Source: Micromonospora noduli (GTDB lineage: Bacteria; Actinomycetota; Actinomycetes; Mycobacteriales; Micromonosporaceae). Taken from it: a stretch of DNA of 64,000 nt. The stretch covers positions 62,001-126,000 of the forward strand of contig NZ_PYAK01000012.1 in the NCBI RefSeq assembly GCF_003264365.1, read 5' to 3'. Positions 38,246 to 46,327 of the stretch are shown in pieces; the first letter of the stretch is position 1, and the number at the start of each line of letters is the position of its first letter. The position numbers and the translations under genes are program-made. The notes below the pieces were generated by a model. That model searched no databases and was not told the DNA's origin. It saw only the letters and a list, made by a program, of their open reading frames with translations.

Positions 38246-38414
38246 CGTCACCGGCGACGCCACGCGGCTCCGGTCCCCCCGTTCGCCTCACCGGTCTCCG
38301 CGCCGTCACCGGTCGCCTCGGTTCACCCTGTGCGCCCCGGTGACCCGGTGCGCTCGGTGATTCCGTCGGCGACCCGCTAGCGTGGACAGTCGATCGGTGC
38401 ACATAGGAGGCGCG

Positions 38415-38873
38415 GTGGCCCACGTCGAACTTTCGCTCTCGGAAGCGTTCGTGCCGGCGGCGCGGGCCTCGACAGAGCCGGAGTCCGACAACGTCGGCCA
38501 ATGGTCGTCGACAGTCTCCCGGGCCGACGAGCCGTGCCTGCTGATCGACGCCGACACCCGGGTGGTGGCGATCTCCACGGCCGGCTGCGAGCTGCTCTGT
38601 CTCGGTGAGCCGGCCGGGCTGATCGGGCGACCGTTGCTCGATGGCGGGCTGCGCCTGCTCGACTTCACCGCCAACCGGGGCGAGCTGACCGAAGCCGAGA
38701 TCGACAAGATTCCGCCCCTGCTGGCGCTCTCCTCCGGCCGACTCGCCCGTGGGCTACTCAGGGTGCAGGCCGCCTCGGCGAACAGCTCCGACGCGACAGT
38801 CGACGCGATCTCCACCCCCGTGCTCACCGACGGCACCGTCGCCGGCTCACTCACCTTCTTCTCCGAGGTCTGA
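38415..38873 (+). CDS. PAS-domain protein
   Basis: A 152-residue protein with a single PAS-like domain at about 38-90 (EPCLLIDADTRVVAISTAGCELL, split; GLIGRPLLDGGLRLLDF) and a second strand set near the end (STPVLTDGTVAGSLTFFSEV). No output domain is present. GTG 38415 follows AGGAGG with 4-nt spacing, which decides the start over an upstream in-frame codon at 38382. The 169-bp gap upstream shows only a TAGCGT hexamer near 38379. Function unknown; it may modulate a partner kinase. Confidence 0.7.
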   Translation: MAHVELSLSEAFVPAARASTEPESDNVGQWSSTVSRADEPCLLIDADTRVVAISTAGCELLCLGEPAGLIGRPLLDGGLRLLDFTANRGELTEAEIDKIPPLLALSSGRLARGLLRVQAASANSSDATVDAISTPVLTDGTVAGSLTFFSEV

Positions 38874-38936
38874 CCTGCGGCGCGGTGTGTCCTTCGCCGC
38901 ACGCGGCGTTGCCGGGGTGGGTCATCACGAAGGCCG

Positions 38937-38942
38937 TAGGGT
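38937..38942 (+). promoter_or_regulatory. Leaderless -10 (TAGGGT) of the ACT-domain gene
   Basis: TAGGGT ends 6 nt before ATG 38949. Confidence 0.5.
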
Positions 38943-38948
38943 GCCCTC

Positions 38949-39338
38949 ATGCTCGATATCGCTCTGCTGCCGGGGGAATACGCTGTGTGCCGGCTGGCCG
39001 CCGGCACCACCCTGCCGTACGCGCTGTCGAGCGGGCTGCGCGGCGCAGACGTGGTGACGGTGAGCTGGACCTCCGACGGGATCTCCGTGATCTGCCCGAC
39101 CGAACGGGCGCCGGCACAGGCCGTGGTGGAGACGACCTGGCGCTGCCTACGGGTCACCGCCCCGGTGGCGCTGGCCGGCACCGGCAGCCTGGCCGCGCTG
39201 GTCGACCCGCTCGCCGAGGCACGGGTCAGCGCCGTCACGTTCTCCACGTTCGACACCGACTATCTGCTGGTGCCGACCGTCCGGCTGACCGAGGGCACGG
39301 CCGCGCTCCAGCGCGCCGGGCACCGCGTCACCGGCTGA
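38949..39338 (+). CDS. ACT-domain protein (CASTOR/ACT7-like)
   Basis: A 129-residue cytoplasmic protein made of two ACT-like halves: YAVCRLAAGTTLPYAL, TWRCLRVTAPVALAGTGSLAALVDPLAEARVSAVTFSTFDTDYLLV (split) and a final VRLTEGTAALQRAGHRV. The family binds amino acids as stand-alone sensors. Its position 700 bp upstream of prephenate dehydratase, itself ACT-regulated, is suggestive, but the intervening lipoprotein gene and separate promoters make co-function uncertain. Confidence 0.8.
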   Translation: MLDIALLPGEYAVCRLAAGTTLPYALSSGLRGADVVTVSWTSDGISVICPTERAPAQAVVETTWRCLRVTAPVALAGTGSLAALVDPLAEARVSAVTFSTFDTDYLLVPTVRLTEGTAALQRAGHRVTG

Positions 39339-39422
39339 CCTTCACCCGACCGGCCGCTCACCCTACGATGGGCTCGGCCACCCCGGCCGCGACGAATTCT
39401 CCGATGTCCCGAGGATCGGCCC

Positions 39423-40040
39423 GTGCCGTTCACCCCACCCCCGCCCGCGTCCCCCGCACCGCGGTCGACGATCCACCCCCCACCGGCGACTCCTGGCCGG
39501 GCAGCCGACCGCGTTCCGGCGCGGAGCCTCGTCCGAGTCCTGCCGATGGTGCTCGCCGTCGCGGCGCTGGCCGGCTGTGGCGCCCCACCCGGGCTGGGGG
39601 AGCCGACCAGCGTGCCCACCCACACCGCGGCCCCGACACCGTCCGGTCCGAGCACCCCACCGGCCACCCCGCCGACCACCGCGCCGTCTCTCGGTACGGT
39701 CACGCCCACCCCGGACGCCGGGTTGGTCGCGACGGCCTGCCGCAACGGGCCGACCGGCCAGCGGGTGCTGCAACTGTTGCGCGGCCGGGCCGGAGTGCTG
39801 CCGGCGAACGTCCGGGTCCAGGTCCGCACCGGGCCGCTCTGCGCCGGCGACTGGCAGTTCACAGTGCTGACGGTGACCGGGCACGAGGAACTCCAGGTGG
39901 TCACCCGGGGTGAGCCGGGTTCCCCGGTGCTGGTCACCGCCGGAACGGACGTCTGCACCATCGAGGTACGCGCCGCCAGCCCGGCCGGGATTCGCGCACT
40001 CGCCTGCGACGCCGGCCCGGCCAACGGACCGGGTGCGTAG
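39423..40040 (+). CDS. Putative lipoprotein, Pro/Thr-rich
   Basis: A 205-residue protein from GTG 39423. A long Pro/Arg-rich N-region precedes a hydrophobic segment and lipobox VAALAGCG (lipidated Cys near 51). After that comes a Pro/Thr/Ser linker (about 55-95) and a small globular domain with three Cys (TACRNGPTG, GPLCAGDWQF, DVCTIEV, ALACD). The N-region is unusually long for a lipoprotein signal, so the true start may be further downstream. Predicted to be anchored on the outer face of the membrane. Function unknown. Confidence 0.6.
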   Translation: MPFTPPPPASPAPRSTIHPPPATPGRAADRVPARSLVRVLPMVLAVAALAGCGAPPGLGEPTSVPTHTAAPTPSGPSTPPATPPTTAPSLGTVTPTPDAGLVATACRNGPTGQRVLQLLRGRAGVLPANVRVQVRTGPLCAGDWQFTVLTVTGHEELQVVTRGEPGSPVLVTAGTDVCTIEVRAASPAGIRALACDAGPANGPGA

Positions 40041-40043
40041 GCT
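40038..40043 (+). promoter_or_regulatory. Leaderless -10 (TAGGCT) of pheA
   Basis: TAGGCT overlaps the stop of the lipoprotein gene and ends 7 nt before ATG 40051. Confidence 0.55.
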
Positions 40044-40050
40044 GATCGGC

Positions 40051-41004
40051 ATGCCGGGAACACCGCCGACACGTTTCGTCTTCCTCGGGCCGGAGGGCAC
40101 CTTCGCCGAGCAGGCCCTGCGCTCCATACCCGCCGCCGAGCGCGGCACCCGTACGCCCGCCCGCAGCGTCGGAGAGGCGCTGGACAGCGTCCGCGCCGGC
40201 GACGCCGACGCCGCGCTGGTGCCACTGGAGAACTCGATCGGCGGCGCGGTGGGCGTCACGCTGGACGAGATGGCCGAGGGCGAGCCGCTGGTGATCACCC
40301 GGGAGGTGATCCTGTCGGTGGAGTTCGTGCTCGCCGCACGGCCCGACACCCCGCTGCCCTCGATCCGCACCGTGGCGGCCCATCCACAGGCATCCACCCA
40401 GTGCCGAGGCTGGCTGCGCGATCACCTGCCCGACGCCGTGGTGGTCGACGTGCTCTCCAACGGCGCGGCCGCCGCCGGTGCCGGCAGAGGCGAGTACGAC
40501 GCGGCGATCTGCGCACCGATCGGAGCCTCCCGGCACCGACTCACCACACTCGCCGACAAGATCGCCGACCACCCCGACGCGGTGACCCGGTTCGCGCTGG
40601 TGTCCCGCCCCGGGCCGCCACCGCCGCCGACCGGTGACGACCTCACCTCGCTCGCTGTCTACATCGCCCACGACCGGGTCGGCGCACTGCTGTCGGTGCT
40701 GATGGAGTTGGCCGTCCGTGGGGTCAATTTGACCCGGATCGAATCGCGGCCGACCGGCGAGGCGTTGGGCCGCTACGTCTTCTTCCTGGACTGCACCGGC
40801 CACGTGGCCGACGTACGCCTGGGCGAGGCGTTGCAGGGGCTCCGCAGGGTCTGTGCCGACGTCCGCTTCCTGGGCTCCTACCCCCGGCACCGGTGGGCCG
40901 AGGCGGGCGAACGCCCGGTGCCCGCACCAGCGGGCCTCTCCGACGTCGACTACGCCGACGCGGCGGCCTGGCTGACCCGCCTGCGTACCGGCGAGTTGAC
41001 CTGA
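40051..41004 (+). CDS. pheA: Prephenate dehydratase
   Basis: A 317-residue monofunctional enzyme that converts prephenate to phenylpyruvate in phenylalanine synthesis. The catalytic domain has FLGPEGTFAEQAL at the N-terminus, DAALVPLENSIGGAVGVTLD, and the conserved T in DAVTRFALVSR. A C-terminal ACT domain for phenylalanine feedback has GALLSVLMELAVRGVNLTRIESRPTGEALG (the ESRP motif; split) and YVFFLDCTGH. There is no chorismate mutase domain. It is expressed from a leaderless promoter at the very end of the upstream gene. Confidence 0.94.
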   Translation: MPGTPPTRFVFLGPEGTFAEQALRSIPAAERGTRTPARSVGEALDSVRAGDADAALVPLENSIGGAVGVTLDEMAEGEPLVITREVILSVEFVLAARPDTPLPSIRTVAAHPQASTQCRGWLRDHLPDAVVVDVLSNGAAAAGAGRGEYDAAICAPIGASRHRLTTLADKIADHPDAVTRFALVSRPGPPPPPTGDDLTSLAVYIAHDRVGALLSVLMELAVRGVNLTRIESRPTGEALGRYVFFLDCTGHVADVRLGEALQGLRRVCADVRFLGSYPRHRWAEAGERPVPAPAGLSDVDYADAAAWLTRLRTGELT

Positions 41005-41091
41005 TCGGCGCGGAGCGCCCCCAGGAGAACGGGAGTGCCCGCGCCGCCGCGGTCAGCTCGACAGATCAGGTGCGCCCCGCGCCACTCCCGG

Positions 41092-41814
41092 TCAGCTCAG
41101 CAGACCGCCGAGCAGACCGCCCTCCTGCTGCTGCTGGCCACTGCCCAGGACCGGCGGCTCCTCGGACGGCTGCACCACCACGAAGCCCTGACCGGCGAAG
41201 CTCATGGTGAACGACTCACCGGTGCGGCGCCCGAGCAGAGTGCCGAGGCCGAGCTGCTCGGCCCGGTGGTAGCCGGTCTGGAGGTTGGCCGACCAGCAGA
41301 CCGCGGCCTGGGGGTCGACGTACGTCGGGGCGTCCACGTTCAGCACGACCGGGGTGCCCTTGGTGGTGATGGCGATCCGCCCGTAGCCGCTGAACACACA
41401 GTTGAAGAGGCCGGACGAGGACGCCATCCCAGCGCCACCGACCATCCTGATGTCGTACTGGAGGGTGGAGTCGAAGGCGAGCACGCTGCTGCCGTTGATG
41501 GAGAGGGCGTCGCCCGGCTCCAGGTCGATGATGTGCACGTCCTTGGCCAGCTCGGCGAGGAAGACGTCACCCTGGCCGGTGACCTTCATCAGCGGGACGC
41601 CCTCGCCGGTGAGCTTCTGCTTGAGGAACTTGCCGAGCCCGCCTGAACCCAACGCCTGGAACTGCACATTCCCCTGGTAGGCGACCATCGACCCGACCCG
41701 GGCCATCGCCTCGCCGTTGAGCTCGATCTTCAACATTTTGGAGTTCTGCAACCGCATGCCGGGCTGCGCGGACTCCTTCTCCAGATTCTCCGCGGAGAAC
41801 AGCTCGCTGCGCAT
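41092..41814 (-). CDS. AIM24-family protein
   Basis: A 240-residue beta-rich protein of the AIM24/TRAP-like family: MLKIELNGEAMARVGSMVAYQGNVQF (split), KLTGEGVPLMKVTGQGDVFLAELAKDVHIIDLEPGDAL (split), NCVFSGYGRIAITTKGTPVVL and TGESFTMSFAGQGFVVVQPSEEPP. The C-terminus is a Gln/Gly run ending GGLLGGLLS. The family is related to mitochondrial Aim24 and its bacterial role is unknown. ATG 41814 is supported by AGGAGG 7 nt upstream. Confidence 0.85.
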   Translation of the reverse strand: MRSELFSAENLEKESAQPGMRLQNSKMLKIELNGEAMARVGSMVAYQGNVQFQALGSGGLGKFLKQKLTGEGVPLMKVTGQGDVFLAELAKDVHIIDLEPGDALSINGSSVLAFDSTLQYDIRMVGGAGMASSSGLFNCVFSGYGRIAITTKGTPVVLNVDAPTYVDPQAAVCWSANLQTGYHRAEQLGLGTLLGRRTGESFTMSFAGQGFVVVQPSEEPPVLGSGQQQQEGGLLGGLLS

Positions 41815-41924
41815 GAAAGGGCCTCCTGAATAGGGTCGCGTTCGCTGCACCGACGGTAGGCGACCTCGGCAAGCACCGGCCATCGGACGGACGGCGCGGC
41901 GGGGGCGGGACGAGCGGCGCGGGC

Positions 41925-42287
41925 TCAGCCCCAGCCCAGCGCGTGCAGGCGCGCGTCGTCGATGCCGAAGTGGTGGGCGATCTCGTGCACCACTGTCACC
42001 GCCACCTCGTCGATGACGTCCTCGTCGTTGTCGCAGATCCGAAGGATCGGACGGCGGTAGATGAAGATCCGGTCGGGTAGCACGCCGGCATAGTCCCAAC
42101 CGCGCTCGGTGAGCGCATACCCCTCGTAGAGGCCGAGCAGGTCGACCTCTCCCGGTGGCGGGTCGTCCTCGACCAGGATCACCACGTTGTTCATCAGGCC
42201 GAGAAGTTCTTCGGGCACCTCGTCGAGGGCTTCGCCGACCAACTCCTCGAAGCGCTCACGGCTCATCTCCACCGGCACCTCGCCCAT
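41925..42287 (-). CDS. Minimal zincin metallopeptidase
   Basis: A 120-residue protein of the short zincin-like family (PF06262 type). The zinc motif HEIAHHFGID (HExxH plus downstream Asp/His) is near residue 100, preceded by VIDEVAVTVV. Upstream blocks are MSRERFEELVGEALDEVPEEL and FIYRRPILRICDND. A structure without a large catalytic domain suggests a restricted substrate or a chaperone-like role. Activity is not established for this family. It lies downstream of and parallel to osmC, with a CACGGAAG/CTTCCGTG dyad (42352-42397) between them. Confidence 0.88.
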   Translation of the reverse strand: MGEVPVEMSRERFEELVGEALDEVPEELLGLMNNVVILVEDDPPPGEVDLLGLYEGYALTERGWDYAGVLPDRIFIYRRPILRICDNDEDVIDEVAVTVVHEIAHHFGIDDARLHALGWG

Positions 42288-42421
42288 TGTGCCCGACGCG
42301 GGGGCACGCGGCCCGGTCCTGCTGGACGACCATGGCCGTCATCCGCACATGCACGGAAGAAGCGACCACCCGGGACCGGGCGGAGGCTCCTTCCGTGGAC
42401 GTACGGTGTGGTCCGGCTAGC

Positions 42422-42853
42422 TCAGGCAGCCAGACGGGCGTTGAGGGTGATCTCGGCACCCGGCGAGAGCAGGCGGGAGATCGGGCAGTTGGCCTTGGCG
42501 GCCTCGGCGAGCTTCTGGAACTCCGCGTCGTCGATCCCCGGGACCTGGCCGACCGTCTCAAGGTCGATCCGGGTCACGGTCATGCCGGCGTCGGTCTTGT
42601 CCAGGTGCACCTTGGCGGTGGTCTCGACCGAGGTGGCCGTCGAGCCCGCGTCGGCAAGCGCCTTGGAGAACGCCATCGAGAAGCAGCCGGCGTGCGCGGC
42701 GGCGATCAGCTCCTCGGGGTTGGTGCCCTCACCCTCCTCGAAGCGCGACTTGAAGGAGTAGTTGCCGGACAGGCCGCCCTTACCGGTGCGGACGGTGCCC
42801 GCGCCCTCGGTGAGATTGCCCTGCCATTGTGCTGAAGCGGTACGGATAGGCAT
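42422..42853 (-). CDS. OsmC/Ohr-family peroxiredoxin
   Basis: A 143-residue protein that reduces organic hydroperoxides through a Cys pair. The first Cys is in ELIAAAHAGCFSMAFSKAL (about 59) and the second in KLAEAAKANCPISRLL (about 125), the OsmC arrangement. N-terminal PIRTASAQWQGNLTEGAGTV matches the OsmC subgroup (osmotically inducible) rather than Ohr. ATG 42853 has TAGCGT 7 nt upstream on the minus strand, a leaderless arrangement, so the longer upstream reading is not used. Confidence 0.92.
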   Translation of the reverse strand: MPIRTASAQWQGNLTEGAGTVRTGKGGLSGNYSFKSRFEEGEGTNPEELIAAAHAGCFSMAFSKALADAGSTATSVETTAKVHLDKTDAGMTVTRIDLETVGQVPGIDDAEFQKLAEAAKANCPISRLLSPGAEITLNARLAA

Positions 42854-42860
42854 GGGGCAA

Positions 42861-42866
42861 ACGCTA
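42861..42866 (-). promoter_or_regulatory. Leaderless -10 (TAGCGT) of the osmC gene
   Basis: On the minus strand TAGCGT ends 7 nt before ATG 42853. Confidence 0.5.
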
Positions 42867-42984
42867 GCGGAAAGGCGACCGCCGAGCGACAGACCGGCGC
42901 GCTCGCCAGCCCTGCGATCCCGGTCACCACCAGCTTGCTGTGCCATGATGCGACACAGGTCCGTGACCGGCGGAAGGGTGGCCG

Positions 42985-43725
42985 ATGTCCGAGGAGCTTC
43001 CAATCCCGCGGCAGGGCGACCGATCCGAGGCCCCGGCGGTGATCGAGTGGGGTGCCGACGAGCGTGCCCCGCGACGCCGCTTCGCCTTGTCCCTGGCCGA
43101 TCTCGCGCAGGATCCTCGGCTGCCCCTGCTGCTCGCCGGTCTGGGCGCGGTGGCCGCTGTCGCCTCGCTCGTCGGTGAGTGGCTGGTGATGAGCCTGCCG
43201 AACGGCGGGCCCGAGGGGAACGCGACGTTCGAGGTGCCCGCCGGGGTGTCCGAGGTCGGTGGCTTCGGGGTCGGCTACCTGGTCGGGCTTCTCGCCCTCG
43301 TCTGCGCCGTGGCGCTGACGTTGCGCGGCACGGCGGCCGTGCGGCCGAACGCCCGGCTGGCCGGCCTCACCCTGGCCGGTGCCCTGCTGGTGCTGCTGGT
43401 GGCCGCCACTGCCGGCCTCGACAACCCTGGTCAGCGAAACTTCTTCTACTCGCTTGAGGACGGCTTTCACATCGAGTACGGCCGTGGGCTGGTGATGGCC
43501 TTCGTCGCCTGTGTGCTGTTCGCGGCCGCCCTGCGGCTGACCCCCGCCACGCCTTCCGGCGTGTTCGCCGGGCCACCAGATGATGACCGGCCCGGCGACG
43601 CGCCAGCACCACGGCCCTGGCGCCGGCGCCGGGACCCCGACCCGATCGAGGACGGCCTCCCCGCCCCAGCCGACCTCACGGTCACCCCCGCCGCCCCCTT
43701 CGCCCGCCCCGACCCCCAGCCCTGA
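42985..43725 (+). CDS. Four-helix membrane protein of unknown function
   Basis: A 246-residue protein with a charged 40-residue N-terminus and hydrophobic segments at about 48-72, 92-114, 124-142 and 165-185. A longer extracytoplasmic loop (about 73-92) contains SLPNGGPEGNATFEVPAGVSE. The C-terminal 55 residues are Pro/Asp/Arg rich and cytoplasmic, with PRPWRRRRDPDP. It resembles no characterised transporter. ATG 42985 follows GGAAGGGTGGCCG. The gene diverges from the osmC-like gene. Confidence 0.7.
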   Translation: MSEELPIPRQGDRSEAPAVIEWGADERAPRRRFALSLADLAQDPRLPLLLAGLGAVAAVASLVGEWLVMSLPNGGPEGNATFEVPAGVSEVGGFGVGYLVGLLALVCAVALTLRGTAAVRPNARLAGLTLAGALLVLLVAATAGLDNPGQRNFFYSLEDGFHIEYGRGLVMAFVACVLFAAALRLTPATPSGVFAGPPDDDRPGDAPAPRPWRRRRDPDPIEDGLPAPADLTVTPAAPFARPDPQP

Positions 43726-43757
43726 CTCCCACCCACCCTCGCCACCCCTCGCGTCGC

Positions 43758-43826
43758 CGATCTTGCAATCGCTGTCCGGACAAAGGGTGCGTAACACGCG
43801 AATCAGCAATCGAGAGTGCAAGATCG
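43758..43826. repeat. Dispersed palindromic element, CGATCTTGCA type, copy 1
   Basis: CGATCTTGCA (43758-43767) and its perfect inverse TGCAAGATCG (43817-43826) are separated by exactly 49 nt, the same as in the element at 63604-63674. Inside is a GCGT-AAC-ACGC mini-hairpin. It occupies part of the 279-bp gap before the first HAD gene; nothing else but a TACGGT hexamer near 43924 is seen there. Confidence 0.7.
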
Positions 43827-44004
43827 CGCGGGGAGTGGGATAGCGCGGGGCGGTCATCTGGCGGGTGCCCGGGGTTGGCGTCCGATTCGCCTGGAAGCCA
43901 TGGATGCGACCGGTTCCGCGAGGTACGGTTGCTGCCCGCCGTCACGCCGGGCCTTGGTTTCCTTGGCCACGGCAGGTGCGACGGCGGCGGGCGAAGGAGG
44001 AACG

Positions 44005-44826
44005 ATGACCCGCCCGGGACTGCCCAAGTTGATCGCGACCGACCTCGACGGGACGCTGGTCCGCAGCGATGACACCGTCTCCGCGTACACCCATGGGGTG
44101 CTCGACCGGGTGCGTGCCGCCGGAATTCCGGTGGTCGGCGCTACCGGCCGCGGCCCTCGGCTGACCGAGTTGACCCGCAACGACATCCGCGCCGCCGACT
44201 TCCTGGTGATGGCCGGCGGCGGACGGGTGGTCGACCAGAGCGACCCGAGCGGCCCGGTGGTGCTCCGCGACGAGCGGCTGCCCGCCGAGGTGCTGGCCCG
44301 GCTCCTCGCCGACCTGGAGGCGGAGGTCGGCCCACTGACCGTGATGGTCGAGGCGTCCGACGAGCACGACGCCCCGCTGTGGGGCGACTACCACGAGAGC
44401 TGGCCCTACCAGGACCGCTTCGAGGCGCGCACTCGCGACGAGTGCCTCGCCTGCGACGTGATCAAGGCGTTCGCCCGGACCGCCGACCACCACGTGGACG
44501 AACTGTTGGCGGTGGCCCGCCGGATCGTCTCGCCGCAGGTCGCGACGCTCACCCAGGCCGGTCTCGGCTTCATCGAGATCTGCCCGCCCGGCGCGGACAA
44601 GGCGACCGGGCTGACCGTGGTGGCGCAGACCCTCGGGGTCGACCCGGCCGATGTGCTGGTCTTCGGTGACATGCCCAACGACCTGCCGATGTTCGAGTGG
44701 GCCGGTTGGTCGCGGGTGGCCGTGGCCAACGCACACCCCGCGCTGCGTGCCGCCGCCGACGAGGTGACCTTGCGCAACGACGACGACGGGGTGGCGGTGT
44801 ATCTGGACCGGCTACTGTCCCGGTAA
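44005..44826 (+). CDS. HAD phosphatase, Cof-type (first of tandem pair)
   Basis: A 273-residue haloacid-dehalogenase-like phosphatase. Motif I is LIATDLDGTLVRSDD (nucleophile and acid Asp, about 9-23), motif II VVGATGRGPRL, and motifs III/IV ADKATGL and VLVFGDMPNDLPMF. A C2B-type cap lies between. The family removes phosphate from small sugars, flavin or nucleotide phosphates. ATG 44005 follows GGAGG with 4-nt spacing. The stop overlaps the next start as TAATG. It is about 40 percent similar by eye to the following gene, so the two are probably a duplication. Confidence 0.9.
   Translation: MTRPGLPKLIATDLDGTLVRSDDTVSAYTHGVLDRVRAAGIPVVGATGRGPRLTELTRNDIRAADFLVMAGGGRVVDQSDPSGPVVLRDERLPAEVLARLLADLEAEVGPLTVMVEASDEHDAPLWGDYHESWPYQDRFEARTRDECLACDVIKAFARTADHHVDELLAVARRIVSPQVATLTQAGLGFIEICPPGADKATGLTVVAQTLGVDPADVLVFGDMPNDLPMFEWAGWSRVAVANAHPALRAAADEVTLRNDDDGVAVYLDRLLSR
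44813..44818 (+). promoter_or_regulatory. Internal leaderless -10 (TACTGT) of the second HAD gene
   Basis: TACTGT lies inside the end of the first HAD gene and ends 7 nt before ATG 44826, so the second gene can be transcribed independently although the coding regions overlap by one base. Confidence 0.45.
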
Positions 44827-45638
44827 TGGGAGACACACCCCGCCTCATTGCCACCGACATCGACGGCACGCTGATCCGCGACGACCACACCGTCAGCCCA
44901 CGCACCGCTGACCTGCTCGCGCGGATCTCCGCGCGAGGCACGCCGGTCGTCCTGGTCACCGGCCGTCCGGTCCGCTGGCTCAAGATGGTGTACGACCAGC
45001 TCGCCCGACCGCTGCCGGCGGTCTGCGCCAACGGCGCCGTGGTCTACGACCCGTTCTCCGACGAGGTGGTGCGGGCTGACCCGCTCGCCCCGCACCACCT
45101 GGCCGAGGTGGCCCGGAGGCTACGGGCCGAGGTGCCCGGCATCAGCTTCGCCGTGGAGATCCTGGACAGCCGGGAGATGCGGCACGAGGCGCACTACCCG
45201 CTGCGCTGGGACGCCGATGCCAACGGCATCCGGCCAATCGAGACGCCGGAGGAGTTGCTCTCGGTCCCGGCGGTGAAGCTCCTCGCCCGAGCCGGCGAGC
45301 AGGACCCGGATGCCTTCGCCGAGCTGATCGCCACGGCGGTGGCGGGGTTGGCCGAGGCCACGCACTCGTCGTCCTCCGGGCTGGTGGAGATCTCGGCGGC
45401 GGGGGTGACCAAGGCGGCGGGGCTGGCCTGGTACTGCGACCAGCTCGGGGTGGCCGCGGCGGACGTGCTGGCCTTCGGAGACATGCCCAACGACGTGCCG
45501 ATGCTGACCTGGGCCGGGCGTGGTGTGGCGGTGGCCAACGCGCACCGCGCCGTCCTGGCGGTCGCCGACGACGTGACGACGGCGAACACCGAGGACGGCG
45601 TGGCGGCGTACCTGGAAAAGATCTTCGGGGTGGACTGA
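44826..45638 (+). CDS. HAD phosphatase, Cof-type (second of tandem pair)
   Basis: A 270-residue paralogue of the preceding gene. Motif I is LIATDIDGTLIRDDH, motif II VVLVTGRPVRWL, and motifs III/IV GVTKAAGL and VLAFGDMPNDVPML. A C2B cap runs from about 85 to 185. It shares the family's broad phosphatase activity on sugar or cofactor phosphates. ATG 44826 begins on the last base of the previous stop, with no ribosome site but with a TACTGT -10 7 nt upstream. It converges on the bpa gene, with 2 bp between. Confidence 0.9.
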   Translation: MGDTPRLIATDIDGTLIRDDHTVSPRTADLLARISARGTPVVLVTGRPVRWLKMVYDQLARPLPAVCANGAVVYDPFSDEVVRADPLAPHHLAEVARRLRAEVPGISFAVEILDSREMRHEAHYPLRWDADANGIRPIETPEELLSVPAVKLLARAGEQDPDAFAELIATAVAGLAEATHSSSSGLVEISAAGVTKAAGLAWYCDQLGVAAADVLAFGDMPNDVPMLTWAGRGVAVANAHRAVLAVADDVTTANTEDGVAAYLEKIFGVD

Positions 45639-45640
45639 GG

Positions 45641-46234
45641 TCAGAGGTACTGACCGGTGTTGTGACCCTCGCCGCCGCCCGGCTGGCCGATGCCCGGCAT
45701 CCCGGGGACGACCCCACCGGGGCCGCTGGGCAGCGCCTGCCGGCCGCCGCGCATCTGCTCCAGCTGCACCCGGGCGGCCATCTGCTGGGCCACCAGGGCC
45801 GCCTGGATACCGTGGAACAGGCCCTCCAGCCAGCCGACGAGCTGGGCGTGCGCGATCCGCAGCTCGCCCTCGCTGGGGGCCTTGTCCTCGGCGAAGGGCA
45901 GCGAGATGCGCTCCAACTCGTCGCGCAGCTCGGGGGCGAGGCCCTCCTTGAGCTCGACGATCGACCGCTCGTGGATCTCGCGCATCCGGCTGCGGCTGGC
46001 GTCGTCGAGAGGTGCGGCCTTCACCTCCTCCAGCAACTGCTTGATCATGCTGCCGATCCGCATCACCTTGGCCGGCTGTTCGACCAGGCGGGTCGGGTCC
46101 TCGCCCTGGCCCTCGTCGGTCTGCATCGTGCCGATCGGCCGGCCGTCCGGGCCAACCACCACCACTGTGCCGGAGTGGCCGGAGTCGTCGGGGCCGGGCT
46201 CGTCGTTCTGTCCAGCGGAGCGCGCTTCGGTCAT
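45641..46234 (-). CDS. bpa: Bacterial proteasome activator
   Basis: A 197-residue protein of the Bpa/PafE family, the ATP-independent ring activator of the actinobacterial 20S proteasome. Blocks are VVVVGPDGRPIGTM, LVEQPAKVMRIGSMIKQLLEEVKAAPLDDASRSRMREIHERSI (split), ELERISLPF and QLVGWLEGLFHGIQAAL (core four-helix bundle, about 55-150). The C-terminus ends GQYL, the hydrophobic-Tyr-X gate-opening motif. Start ATG 46234 is favoured by TAAAGA 8 nt upstream; ATG 46243 would add three residues. No proteasome subunit genes are in the window. Confidence 0.92.
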   Translation of the reverse strand: MTEARSAGQNDEPGPDDSGHSGTVVVVGPDGRPIGTMQTDEGQGEDPTRLVEQPAKVMRIGSMIKQLLEEVKAAPLDDASRSRMREIHERSIVELKEGLAPELRDELERISLPFAEDKAPSEGELRIAHAQLVGWLEGLFHGIQAALVAQQMAARVQLEQMRGGRQALPSGPGGVVPGMPGIGQPGGGEGHNTGQYL

Positions 46235-46315
46235 GGGGACCATCTTTACCCAGCGGGCGCGAACCATGCCGGCCGGGACCGACTACCGGGGCCGAACCAC
46301 CCGGGCGGGGCGCGC

Positions 46316-46321
46316 TACCGT
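46316..46321 (+). promoter_or_regulatory. Leaderless -10 (TACCGT) of the hydrolase gene
   Basis: TACCGT ends 6 nt before ATG 46328. Confidence 0.55.
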
Positions 46322-46327
46322 CGCGCC

